Source: Catonia carolina
Lineage: Eukaryota; Arthropoda; Insecta; Hemiptera; Achilidae
Assembly: GCA_035578175.1 (NCBI GenBank)
Contig: JAQMRL010000006.1
Location: 60,505,001 to 60,569,000, forward strand
Length of the DNA stretch: 64,000 nucleotides
Direction: 5' to 3'
Shown here: positions 43,335-54,100 of the stretch, in pieces
Layout of the letters: each line of letters begins with the position of its first letter
Numbering within the stretch: the first letter of the stretch is position 1
Made by a program: the position numbers and the translations under genes
Notes under the pieces: model-generated
What the model was told of the DNA's origin: nothing
Database searches by the model: none
The model's input: only the letters and a program-made list of their open reading frames with translations

Positions 43335-43620
43335 AAAATACGAGTTATTGAAATTGGCGCAATAGTGGAAAATCAAAGGGAGAAGAATTCCCGGTCAAAG
43401 ATGAATATCCTGACTCAAAAAAACTGAGAAAATGGACCTTTCCGATCTGCAGTGCATATGATTAGGTGATGATCGTCAACGTTCACTGAGGTTATGGAAT
43501 TCGAAAATTAGTCAAAGAATAAGCAGGCCGATTTTTGAAATATATAGCACTTCGGGACCAGTATTGGAACTTAAGAAACTGGTGCTGAATAGAGACCGAT
43601 TGAGAATTAGAAAATAAGTA
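43335..43620 (+). pseudogene. LINE C-terminal fragment
   Basis: Decayed frames read KIKGRRIPGQR, ISxLKKTEKM and later LKKLVLNRDRLRIRK-stop. 'GKIEGRRxPGRRRxSWLKNL' is the LINE motif shared with 20795-21000 and 53713-53880. Confidence 0.6.
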
Positions 43621-43731
43621 AAAATTCAGAAGTTGTACAACGAAAGAACAAATATATAGTTGCTATAATTGAGAGTAAAGAAGAAAAATCTCCTTAGAAA
43701 AAGTCTGTGTATTTTGGTAAAACAGAAAAAA

Positions 43732-44626
43732 TCTGGTGTAAAACACTCACAAGACTTTCTCTTGCCAATGTAAATAGTCCCTAATAAAACCAATGATTGA
43801 TCATGAATAAACAATGTAAAATTAAAAACATAACCTAATTTTCATTATGAACGAATGATGCAAAATGAAAATCAACCTCTGTAGAATTTAAAAAAGGAAA
43901 ATTACTAGTTGACTAGTGGACAATTACTAGTTGAATTTAAAAAAGGAAAATTACTAGTTAACTAGGCTCTGAAGAAACAATGCTTCAATTAAAATTTGTA
44001 GATGTTTTTGTTTCCTATAACTTTGATTATACATAAACAGAAAACCAGTGGTATTAAACTACGCTTCATAGAAAATAAAATGTTTAATTTTCCTACGACT
44101 TTAAATTATATACACATTTGCCCTGAAATGCACATAAGGCGTAATCTTTAAAAAAAATTACTGCAAGAGCACGGCTCAACAAGAAATTCAGCAGACAAGC
44201 CGCTTACACTATCCTGTAGAGCATAAAAAAATGTAGTAAATAAGGTGATTTTTAAAAAAATTTAGAAGCCGTTTATGAGAAAATCGTTAAAAAGTAAAAA
44301 TCATCACGAACAAACTACTAATTCCGATTGACCGATATTGATGAAAACGATTTTGTCGAGTCTGGTTCCTTAGTGGTACCTAACTTAATTTCTAAATTTC
44401 AACTTCACAAGATAATTGTTGATATATTTTGTTAACGCCACACAAACCAATACATACACATATACCCATTTTTTTTGTTCGCTAAAAACATATAGCCTAG
44501 GTATTGTTTGGGTTCAAGGGGCCTAAAAACGTGTATTCCTATAACAACTCGATTTCAAAAAATCGATACGTTGAAAACAATACATTCCTTCCCTATACAT
44601 AGGTTATTCCTGCACGAGAAAGTAAA
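43732..44626 (+). mobile_element. H1 element, full length, diverged
   Basis: Starts TCTGGTGTAAAACACTCACA, then ACTTTCTCTTGCCAATG; ends CCTATACATAGGTTATTCCT with GCACGAGAAAGTAAAAA. A local tandem duplication of AAAGGAAAATTACTAGTT lies at 43888-43960. The CA tract is nearly absent. Confidence 0.88.
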
Positions 44627-45512
44627 AAATATGGAACAAAAGTAAAGAGTGGATAAAAACCGGGAAAAGCAATACACCAGAACTTAATGTAGATATAACC
44701 CTCACGCAACTAATAACTTGTTGAAGGTTACAAAATTTAATTTATTGTTTTTTAGCAAGTAATAATTGAGAAAATCTACAATAATATGGAATTACAGAAT
44801 TATATGTTACACAACTAACAATAGAAAAACAAATACATTTTTTGTCCAATGGTTTTGAAAATGGTGCATGGGGCATTAGATCAGCGCAATTACGTGAAAC
44901 GAATAAATATATTTACAAGTTATTAAGTTAATCGTACAACATTTTTCGTTTTATTTGAATTCATTGTGAATACAGAGCAAATTAAATTTAGAACAATTAC
45001 AAAAACTGGTATCCTATCTCTCCTAATGCAATTAAACTGCACATACATTAGTTGTGTGTACGTTAATTTATGTGTTGCAATGGAATTTTGGCGCAACTTG
45101 TACGCATCGTGACTCCCCTTTTATCATTGTTTCATTACAGCAATGCCATTTGTATTTCACCATAGTATTCCAATTGCGTTTTTTTTTTAATCATTACACT
45201 TACTCTATCACGTGGCACAAATAAATAAAAACTATTTCAGCAATGTAAAAATATTGCCCCTAGATTTTTGAGTTTCACCAGTTGTTTGCTGTTGTAGAAG
45301 ATTTATTAAATAAGGGTACATAAATTAACGTAGGGTTTTATACGAATTAATCCCGAAAGTGATATATGTTCTAATTAAAGAATTACGTTTCAGAACATGT
45401 TAAAAAACCATGCACATTAATGTATCAATTATAGGAACTGATTATAACATAAATTAAATGAAAACATAAATCACAGATACACAAAACAATACTAATAAAA
45501 ATCTACGAAAAA
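44627..45512. other. Unassigned AT-rich stretch
   Basis: No feature recognised. Confidence 0.5.
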
Positions 45513-45735
45513 ATCTGATGTATAACACTCACACAACTTAATCTTGCCAATGTAAATAATGACCAAATAATCTAACATTACTAAAGAACGTAAAATGAAA
45601 AATGGCTGCCACCGTGACATATTGGATAACACGCTACCCTACTGAGCGGAGATCTCGGGTTCGATTCCCCCGGCTAGAAGCCGTTTTTGAGAAAATCGCA
45701 AAAGAATGAAAAATTGCACGAATAAACTACTTAAT
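45513..45735 (+). mobile_element. H1 remnant with a tRNA-SINE head inside
   Basis: The H1 5' end TCTGATGTATAACACTCACA runs to AAGAACGTAAAATGAAAAA. A tRNA-like head follows (45605-45682, B box GGTTCGATTCCC). H1 resumes at AGCCGTTTTTGAGAAAATCG and stops near ATAAACTACTTAA. Most of the H1 interior is deleted. Confidence 0.75.
45605..45682 (+). mobile_element. tRNA-derived SINE head
   Basis: GCTGCCACCGTGACATATTG and ATCTCGGGTTCGATTCCCCC give degenerate A- and good B-box sequences. No body is recognisable. Confidence 0.6.
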
Positions 45736-46060
45736 TTAATTTTCGTACGAAATATAAAATTTACAGGTAATAAAACATACGCATAGTAGTACTGTACAAT
45801 CAAATACGATAAGTTAATTTTTAAACACGAAAATAGAAGTTCCAAATTTTTTTGAACGCTTACGTCGCAAATATAATAAATTATCACTTGATGTGTATTA
45901 GATATTAAAGGCGGAGTATAGTCACGAGTTTGCCCTCGTTTGCAACGAGGAGTAAAGGGGGAAAAGCATCAGTGCACATGCGCAACTGGTTTAATTTCAG
46001 TACGACAAACATAACTTATATTATACCCAGAGCATAACTGTTTGTTACCGTAAACACAAA
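45736..46060. other. Unassigned, possible left flank of a DNA transposon
   Basis: GGCGGAGTATAGTCACGAG near 45910 is less AT-rich and could belong to the element holding the transposase-like fragment downstream. No inverted partner was found. Confidence 0.35.
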
Positions 46061-46275
46061 TGTCGGTTTCTCGAAAACGTGGTCGAACTATTCACAGTGC
46101 TGAACGCAATGTAATGAAATGTTGTGAGTTGAAGCTAAATAAAAATGCCTATCCGTGCCTCTTAACAAAAGCCGTGAGCTAGCGGCTAACTACTGTGATG
46201 TTTCTCTTTCTACAATTCGAAAAATAAAGAAGGAAATTAAGGACATGAAGAAGCTATTCTTTAACAGTTTTGTTC
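46061..46275 (+). pseudogene. Degenerate HTH transposase-like N-terminus
   Basis: From ATG at 46061: MSVSRKRGRTIHSAERNVMK, then CCELKLNKNAYPCLL. After a frameshift SRELAANYCDVSLSTIRKIK and KEIKDMKK. 'KRGRxxHSxERxxxxxV' followed by 'AAxxxxVSxxTIRKIxKE' resembles N-terminal HTH domains of insect DNA-transposon proteins of the IS630/Tc1 kind. No catalytic region was found downstream. Confidence 0.45.
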
Positions 46276-46796
46276 ACATCTGGTAATAAAAAGAAAACGG
46301 TTAGGTAGATACTAGAGAGACTGATAATGAAAACGCCGATGACAGCAATAGTAAAGAAGGCGATTCATTCGTAATTAGAGTAAATCAAACATTTCTAGTC
46401 ATGTAATTAAGCTATAGGCAATATTACAGGTCATATTTATTTCTTATAAGGTTTATGAAGAAAACATTTTCTCAGAATAAATTACAGCTTAAAACTGTTG
46501 AAACTGCACTGTAGTGAAATGTACGAGGAGTGTCTCACTGTTGAAGTTGGCAGCACTGCAAATATTTCAATTCCCTTCCTCACAGCCCATACATACACAA
46601 AAGGCAATCTCGTGACTTCAATATAGTATATATTGTTTGAGCGTTAAGGGTGAAATAAAGTTTAAAATAAGGTATAAGTTTCAAGTCAACAGGAACAGTA
46701 AGAGAGGAGAAATTGCCCGACTGGTGGGAAAGGTGAGGTGAGGAAGTGGCGAAGTACACAGAAAACTCCCACCCGCCTAAATAAATCGTGCTTATT
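46276..46796. other. Unassigned stretch
   Basis: Nothing supported. The 132-codon minus frame at 46580-46978 is largely S1-derived. Confidence 0.5.
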
Positions 46797-46946
46797 ATAG
46801 TGTCTTCTACACCTCTACATCTTCTGTTCTTTAATGCTTCAGTCATATAATTGGCTGACCATGTGATAAAAATCCAGAACCATTTTTGTAGCCCTAGAAC
46901 TAGCAGATCGAGTGCAAATTTAACACTCCACCTGGCTGTTATGGGC
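46797..46946 (-). mobile_element. S1 5' fragment
   Basis: The minus-strand head TTTGCCCATAACAGCCAGGT runs to GATGTAGAGGTGTAGAAGAC. It lacks the 3' two-thirds. Confidence 0.85.
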
Positions 46947-47895
46947 AAATATTCATGTAGGCTAAGAGAAAAATACACTATTTAATTAAGAAGAATGCAG
47001 AATATTTTTGGTTAGAATAAAAAGAAACATTTTTCGAATTTCCTGTTTCGAGGATCCTTAATTTACAATACTTTCATTTTAAAAAACTACGTAAACTAAT
47101 AGTTTAAAACCTGATCATTCTCTCTTTGGATTAAGATGAAATTATTAATTTCTTAATATAAAATCGGTGTTATTTTTCTTAAGCTTATCAGAAGTTTTTC
47201 ACTGGACTAGTGATATTTGGTATAGGCTTTAGTTTGTTTACGATGTCCCGTACTCGAACAACGGAGCTTCCCATTGCAATATTTCATAGAATCATCGCCT
47301 TATCTTTCTTATATCCCTTTTAAGATGTCCCTACCATAACCGTCTTTTATTCTTATGGTGTGTTATATTACAGCCAAAGCTCCCCTTCTTTGTAACTATA
47401 TATTTATTATACTTTTTCTTTTTAAACTTTTATTCGTTTCGCTGGTTTCTCCATTTCGATAAGAGACAATTTCAAAAAAATTCCAGATTTTATCTTTATG
47501 AATTAACTGTATTTTTTATCTTCAAGTAACTTTAATGAACGATAGCAACTCCCTGCTCGCTTCGCAACAAAGTAAACTTAATAGTTTAATATCTCACACA
47601 ACCTTACGTCAAAAGAAAAATCTCGAACGCAAAAATTTAATTAAAAATTTCAAAAATACTGACAAAAATAACCTTCAAAAAGTTAAAAAAAATAATAATT
47701 ACGCATTTTAAGGTTTGATATAAGTAATCGTAATTCGATCCATCAAAATGGATCTTTTATGATGTAAAAGGGGCATTGCGTTATCGTTCGTAGAATCTTG
47801 TTCTGAATGGCTTGTATACGTTTCGTGTGTGGAGGTTTGGCGTGACGGGTAACTAAGCTCTGTACTGAAAATTGCACGAATTTCAAACCAACAAT
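46947..47895. other. Unassigned stretch
   Basis: No gene, RNA or repeat recognised. Confidence 0.5.
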
Positions 47896-48037
47896 TTTTT
47901 ACTTTCTCTTGCCTATATGAATATATAGGAAGGAAAGTATTGTTTTCATGTCGATTTTTCGAAATCGAATTTTCACCGGATCCACACGTTTTCAGACCCC
48001 CTGAACCCAAAAAACATGTTTTTAGCGATTGGTCTCG

Positions 48038-48078
<41 letters not shown>

Positions 48079-48905
48079 CGCGCGCGTGCGCGTGTGTTTG
48101 TGTGTGCGTGTGTGTGTGTGTGTGCAAAATATCTCAAGAACGGAACATCGTACGAACTTCAAACTTGAAACTTAAGTTACATACCACTACCGGACCCGAC
48201 ACGAACATTTTTATCAAAATCGGTCAACCGGAAGTAGTAGTTTATGAGTCATTTTTCACTGTTTTGCGATTTTCTCAAAAACTGGTCCTACGATTTTTTT
48301 TAAATCGCCTGGTTTACTCATTTTTTATGCTCTACAAGATAGGGCAGGCGCCATGTTTGCTGAAATTCTCGGTAAGGCTGTTTTCACGTAAAAAAAATAG
48401 TTTTTTAAGATTACGGCTTCATTATAAATTTTAGCGCAAAAACTTAGTATAAGGCCTAATAAAAGTTGTAGAGAATTTAAAAACCTATAACTCTTATTTC
48501 AAACATTTTTTTTGTATAACGCTTAGTTTAGCAGTAATTAGCGAATTTCTGTTTTTTTCTCACGAAAACATGTGAAAAATCTATTTTTTTAAGATTTCGG
48601 CCTTAGTATGCATTTTACGACAAAGGTGTATATAATTTATTTTATAGGAAATAAAAAAATCTACAACTTTTATTTAAAGCATTTTTCTCTACAGAGCCTA
48701 GTTTAGTGTAAAAGAGTGATTTTCCGTATTTTTAAGCCGAACTGAGTTCGATTTTCATTTTGCGTTTTTCAGTCATGATTAAAATAAGGTTATATTTTTA
48801 GAGGTTAGTTTTTTGTTTTTTTTCTAATGTTTTATTACTAATGTTAGGATTATTGTTTATTATTTGTATTGGCAAAAGAAAGCTGTGTGAGTGTTTCACA
48901 CCAGA
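47896..48905 (-). mobile_element. H1 element, full length, minus
   Basis: The 3' end is at 47896 (TTTTTTACTTTCTCTTGCC, hairpin CCTATATGAATATATAGG) and the 5' end at 48905 (GTGTGAGTGTTTCACACCAGA). Subterminal repeats, both internal units and an unusually long TG/CG tract (48040-48124) are all present. At about 1010 bp it is the longest uninterrupted copy. Confidence 0.92.
48040..48124. repeat. (TG)n(CG)n microsatellite inside H1
   Basis: TG units, then a run of CG alternation (48071-48086), then TG again. The alternating purine-pyrimidine tract could adopt Z-DNA; that is inference. Confidence 0.95.
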
Positions 48906-49716
48906 TTTTTTTAAATCATGGAGGGCCTTCGCATTTAAATACACAGAAGATAGGATAAACACGAAAACAATACTTATATCTCTACAGGTAAATTAACTGA
49001 TAAATTTTCAAAACTATTTCTTTATTAATAAACATCCTGTACTGTTTTATGCAATATGAAAAACGTAGAGGAATTAAAAACACAATAAAAACTAGGGTAA
49101 AATAAAACTGCAAAGTAGTCAGATGCAAAAAAATAATTATGTATTTCAAAGAGAAATAAAATGTGAATATTTAATACGAGTACATGCGATTCATGTTGCA
49201 AAATGAGTTGACGTGTAGAAGATTGCATGTTGTGCGTGTTAATTGCAAGATGAACATACTAGTAAAGTGATGGTAACAGCATTTTTAGTAGGCCTTTAAT
49301 CCGACACTTTAATAAAACAGTATAAACTTAACAATTTTCCCATCCTATACTTGTAACAAAATAAAATAATAACAAAAAACGTCCATCTTTTTTCTTTTTT
49401 TATGTTTCAAAACGCATTATCTCATTCTATTAAACAATTTATTTTTGTTACAAACAACGTTTAACATGTAATTTTAGTTTTGCAGATGCCAGGAAGTAAA
49501 CTAAGAGAATAATTAGGGCAACATCTGCTACTTGCACGCGTTTAAATAAATTATGTATTTCCTGAAAAAACTCATAAATGGTACAAGAATACGCACTAAA
49601 AAGTTCACGCTAATACTTTAGCAGTACTATAATTTGCTCAAGTTAAGACCAATTTTTAAGGTGCATCTTCAATATTGGAATAATTTTGTATGCGGTCAAA
49701 ATTGACTACATAAAAA
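48906..49716. other. Unassigned AT-rich stretch
   Basis: No feature recognised. Confidence 0.5.
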
Positions 49717-50498
49717 ACTAAGGTGAAACACTCATACGACTTTATCTTGCCAATGTAAACAATGAAAATCCCAACCAATGTTTGACAATGACTAACCAAT
49801 GTAAAATGAAAAATATAACCTACTTTTAATCATGAGTGAATGACGCAAAACTGGGCTCTGAAGAAAAAAACATGCTTAAAATAAAACTTTTTGATTTTTT
49901 GTTTCCTTTAACTTTTATTATATACCCTTTTGCCGTAAAATTCGTACTAAGGCCACAATCTTAAAAACAAAAACATTTTTACCGATTTCAATGATAATTT
50001 ACAGAAAATCACTAACTGCCGCTAAACTAAGCGTTGCAGGAAAATGTTGGAAATAAAACAAGCACGTTTTTTATTTTCTAAAATCTTGATTACATGCACT
50101 GTTGCTTTAAAATGCATATTATAAAGGGCGCACTTTAAGAACAAAAATTTTACCAAGAGAAAAGGCCTCCTCAAGTACTCCAGCAGACAAGCATACCCTA
50201 TATTGTAGAGCATAAAAAGTGTAGTAAATGAGGTGATTTTTTTTAGATAATCGTAACAGCCTTTTCGAAAAAATTGCAAAAAAGTGAAAACTTGCACGAA
50301 AAACTATTACTTCCAGTTGACCGATTTTGATGAAAATGTTTGTGAAGGTTCCCAAATAGTACCCAATTTAGATTTTGAGTTTCAACTTCGTACAATATTT
50401 CGTTCTCGAGATATTTTACACACATACATACACGTACAAATCAATCACTAAAACATGGTTTTTGGGTTCCGGGGGTCTGAAAATGCGTATATCCGGTG

Positions 50499-51111
50499 TT
50501 AAGGCATTTGCACCGGGGTTTGCACTATTTTGTAATCCTCTGTGTTTTTTCTTCCTCTTCCTTCTTTCTTCTTCTTTTTGTTGGCCAACTGCTAACCTGC
50601 ATCCGTTTTCTCCCTCGACCACTTATGCAACTGAATTCATCACGGACATAAGCGTCCTTCGTTTGAGGCTAACTATTTCGGCCTAGCAAATAACGTAAAG
50701 CTGGCAACGGCTTATGCATTTCGAAACGAGGCTTTAAACTATACTTATCTACTCGGTTAATATAATTATTTATTTGTGTGTTTGTGTATTTGTTAAACTG
50801 TCTACTAACGTAATAATAGTTATTCTTCGTCGGTCGCCATCTTGGGCTCACGCACATGTTCCTGCTGTTGGACTCCAAGCTATTGTGTTCGATAAAAAGT
50901 AAGTGGACGTTTTATGTTGGTGATACCTAATTTAGTTGCTCAAGTGGTCATTCTCCTATGTTGTTTGTGTTCCTATTTTTCACTACCACGGTCTTGTACG
51001 CGGACCCCTGTAAATGCGTACTGGTCATCCTATAAACATAATTTCGAGCCAAATTCACTTTTCTTACTTTACAAAACCATTCAGGCATTATTACAAGGTG
51101 CTAAAATGAAC
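50499..51111. mobile_element. 613 bp insertion with 8 bp target duplication
   Basis: ATCCGGTG lies on both sides (50491-50498 and 51112-51119), in the H1 block TATCCGGTGAAAACTCG. The termini TTAAGGCATTTGCACC and GGTGCTAAAATGAAC show a weak inverted match around GCACC. Eight-bp duplications point to hAT- or P-type elements. No transposase is encoded; short frames (50375-50686, 50914-51120) show no motif. Base composition differs from the surrounding H1. Confidence 0.65.
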
Positions 51112-51179
51112 ATCCGGTGAAAACTCGATTTCAAAAAATTTACATGAAAACAATAATACTTCCCTTCCTTTGTATTCAT

Positions 51180-51584
51180 GTTGTTGTTGTTGTTGTTTAG
51201 GTCAACAGCCGAAAGGCTGGTTTGAACCTCTAGAGGTTTTACTAAGTAAAACGAGGAGTGAGGGGGTTTACCATTGCCTTCCTCACTGAGTGGAAAAGTA
51301 CGCTTATCAGCATCCCGGGCCCTCTGAAGAGCACATATATTTCCACTCTGTAAATGACAACTTCACTTCATTCACCACAGGGTCTGGCTGTACAATGAAA
51401 TTCATTACTTTCAGAGAAGATAACTCTGATTAGTGTCTTTTACACATCTACCTCTTCTGTTCTTAAATGATTCAGTCATTTAATTGACTGACCATGTGAT
51501 AAGAAACAAAACTATTTATTTTAGCCCTGCAATGAACAGATTGAGTGTAAATAATTTGACACTCCACCTGTCTGTTATGGGCAG
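51180..51584 (-). mobile_element. S1 retroposon, full length with 11 bp duplication
   Basis: The complete minus-strand copy reads CTGCCCATAACAGACAGGTG to CCTAAACAACAACAACAA. TTTGTATTCAT flanks it exactly (51169-51179 and 51585-51595) within an H1 3' end. This copy fixes both ends of S1 and shows the AAC-repeat tail (five units). Confidence 0.95.
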
Positions 51585-51616
51585 TTTGTATTCATATAGA
51601 TCAAGAAAAAGTAAAA

Positions 51617-51865
51617 AATGACATCATATTGGACAAAAAAATATTGTAGGATTTCGTGTAGATTATTTGAAGTTTTATTATTTTAGTTATATTATCCAAT
51701 TTTTCCTATGTTTGTTCTCTATTTTCATTAATTTCGTTTTACAATTCAACTTTTGAACTACCTAATGGGATGAATAATTCTTTAAAACGATATTTTCCGT
51801 GCATTTTCACGTCATTTGTTTATTCAAACTATAGTTAAACTTTTGGATGGTTATACAATATACAA
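51617..51865. other. Short unassigned stretch
   Basis: CATTTTCACGTCATTTGTTT with surrounding text resembles 56925-56945 (TTTTTTCACGTCATTTGTCT), so both may descend from one old repeat. Confidence 0.4.
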
Positions 51866-52248
51866 ACAAACAGGTGACGTTTTAAATTATTTGCACTCAA
51901 TCTGTTAGTTTCAGGGCTAAAAAAATAGATTTGTTTCTTATCACATGGTCAGCCAATTAAATGACTGAATAATTTAAGAACAGAAGAGGTAGAGGTGTAA
52001 ATACACTAATCAGAGTTATCTCCTCCGCGAGTAATGAATTTCACTATACAGCTAGAACCTGTGGTGAATGAAGTGAAGGGTCATTTGCAGTATGGATAGT
52101 AAATTCTTTTCATAAGCCTGGCATGCTGATAAACATAATTTTTAACTCAATTAAAAAGCACCGGTAAACCATTTTAATCCTCGTTTTACGTAGTCAAAAC
52201 TCTAAGAGGTTCAGATCAGCCTTTCAGCTGAAGACCTAAACAACAACT
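51866..52248 (+). mobile_element. S1 retroposon, near full length
   Basis: From AACAGGTGACGTTTTAAATT to CAGCTGAAGACCTAAACAAC. It is diverged, with several indels. A mariner begins 9 bp after its tail. Confidence 0.85.
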
Positions 52249-52256
52249 ATATTGTA

Positions 52257-53161
52257 CGAGGTGTGCTATTAAATAACGAGACTGACGTAAAACCTTTATT
52301 TTAATTTTATACATAATCACTTATTGTCATCTTCAATATGCATTTCTTCTCTATCCCTACAACGCTCCATACGAATTTTCCATAGTTGGAAACAGTGCTG
52401 GAAGTCATCTTCTGTCAGCTCCTTCAGGACACGTGCCGCTTTCTCTTTTACAGCCTCCACAGACTCAAATCTTGTCCGTTTTAATGCAGAATTCACCTTA
52501 GGGAACAGGCAGAAGTCACATGGTGCAAGATCTGGTGAATAAGGTGGATGTTCTAACACTGAGATGCTGTACTTGGCTAGGAACCTCTTGACAGATAACG
52601 CGGAATGACCTGGCGCATTGTCTTGGTGGAGAACCCATGATTTGTCTTTTCACATTTCGGGGCGTTTTTTCCTTACTCTTTGACGTATTTTAGAAAGTAC
52701 CTCAAGGTAGTAATATTGATTAATTGTTTGACCTTCAGGAACTCAGTGAAGGTACACAATCCCACGGATATAAAAAAAAACGATCATAGTTGCTTTAAAT
52801 TTTGACTTGCTCATTCGAGTTTTTTTGGCTCTCGGTGAAGTTCGGCTCTTCCACTGCATGGATTGGCACTTCGTTTCCGGATCATAAGAAAAAAACCATG
52901 TTTGCTCTCATGTTAATATCTTCTACCTGTTCCCTAAGGTGAAATCTGCATTAAAAAAAAACAAGATTTGAGTCTGTAGAAGCTGTAAAAGAGAAAGCGG
53001 CACGTGTCCTGAAGGAGCTGACAGAAGATGACTTCCAGCACTGTTTCCAGAAATGGAAAATACGCATGGAGCGGATATTGAAGGTGACAATAAGTGATTA
53101 TGTATAAAATCAAAATAAATTTTTACAACGTCAGTCTCGTTATTTAATAGCCCCAGTCTCG
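52257..53161 (-). mobile_element. mariner with inverted duplicated 3' ends, 905 bp
   Basis: TA flanks both ends. The termini are CGAGGTGTGCTATTAAATAA and its counterpart CGAGACTGGGGCTATTAAAT. Unlike a normal mariner, the inverted match extends ~240 bp inward (52257-52509 against 52926-53161) and includes the transposase C-terminal coding sequence on both arms. The single-copy centre (52510-52925) carries upstream coding sequence. Confidence 0.88.
52317..52925 (-). pseudogene. mariner DD34D transposase fragment
   Basis: The minus strand encodes WVLHQDNAPGHSALSVKRFL, then ISVLEHPPYSPDLAPCDFCL: the second and third catalytic Asp are 34 residues apart. The C-terminal part, ending MHIEDDNK-stop, follows in the same frame. 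The region with the first Asp is scrambled or missing, with a frame break near 52650. The arm at 52926-53161 is an inverted repeat of the C-terminal coding end. Non-functional. Confidence 0.88.
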
Positions 53162-53712
53162 TATAGTTTTTGAATAAAGAATAAAAGTTACAATAAATAA
53201 ATAAATAAAAAAATAAAGTTTATTTATTTATTTAACGACCAAGATATGTTGATGCAGATTTAAACTAGAAATAAGCAAAGTAAAAATTAAGTAAAATATT
53301 GTGATAATATCGAAAAAGAAAGAGTGTTCGAGAAAGACCAAGAGTTTGGAAGTGTTAACGTAGATGGTAAGAGGGTGATAATAGGGTTTTCCAAGAAATA
53401 GTTAGGAATATTATGTGTAATATAAATGGCCTTTTAGAGTAAAGGTAACTATTGTTGTACAGGTATTGTGAGAGCCGGGTACCTATTTATATAATTCGCC
53501 TTTTTGTAACACCTTCTATTCAATCTTAATTTGTTTACAGTTGTTAAGATTTACCCAGAAGCCGTTAGAAGGATTTTGTATTTTATAATTACATCGAAAA
53601 TCTCTATTTTTTCTCGAACTCTCCATTAGCCCACACAATCAGTCAATTTGTTTACGGTCGAGTCAGTTTACGTTTTGTCTGTGATTGAGTAAATTGTTTT
53701 ATTTATTGTATT
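53162..53712. other. Unassigned stretch
   Basis: No feature supported. Confidence 0.5.
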
Positions 53713-53880
53713 CTCTTCTTCTTAGGGTGCCTGTCCGTTCCGAACGTTGGCGATCATTCTGGCTATTATTACTTTGTTGGTTGCGCTCCTGAACAATTGG
53801 GTGGAGGTCTTTCCGAACCACGCTCTAAGGTTAGCCAACCAGGAAATTCTTCTTCGTCCTGGGGCTCTCCTGCCTTCTAT
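53713..53880 (-). pseudogene. LINE C-terminus, well preserved
   Basis: The minus strand reads without a break EGRRAPGRRRISWLANLRAW, FGKTSTQLFRSATNKVIIAR, MIANVRNGQAP-stop, followed by AGAAGAAGAG. This is the most intact terminal segment of the LINE family seen at 5345, 20795 and 43335, and it ends in the typical GAA-repeat 3' terminus. Confidence 0.85.
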
Positions 53881-54100
53881 TTTCCTATTTATTTTCTATT
53901 TATTATTGTATTAGTAAATTATAATTAGTTTTTTACTTATTAAGTAATTTAATTATAATTTACTTGTAATTTTAAACTTAAAAGTGTTAATTATTTAATT
54001 TAACCAGATCCCGAAACAGACTTCAAAGGTAAGTGTCACAATATTTTGAAGATTCACGAAAAAGTCAACTCGGTTTACTATACTACTTTCAGACATTAGG

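Larger units (their letters stand above)
49717..51616 (+). mobile_element. H1 element carrying two later insertions
   Basis: H1 starts ACTAAGGTGAAACACTCATA, then ACTTTATCTTGCCAATG, and ends TTCATATAGATCAAGAAAAA + GTAAAAAATG. It is interrupted at 50499-51111 by a 613 bp insert with an 8 bp duplication, and at 51180-51584 by S1 with an 11 bp duplication. Removing both leaves a normal ~880 bp H1. Confidence 0.9.

Noticed and set aside
48071..48086. CpG island or promoter
   Set aside because: Only a short CG-alternating core of a microsatellite inside a transposable element.
47708..48434. Frames of 139 and 164 codons on opposite strands
   Set aside because: Both read through an H1 copy and its TG/CG tract; the same text occurs in many H1 copies with different frames.
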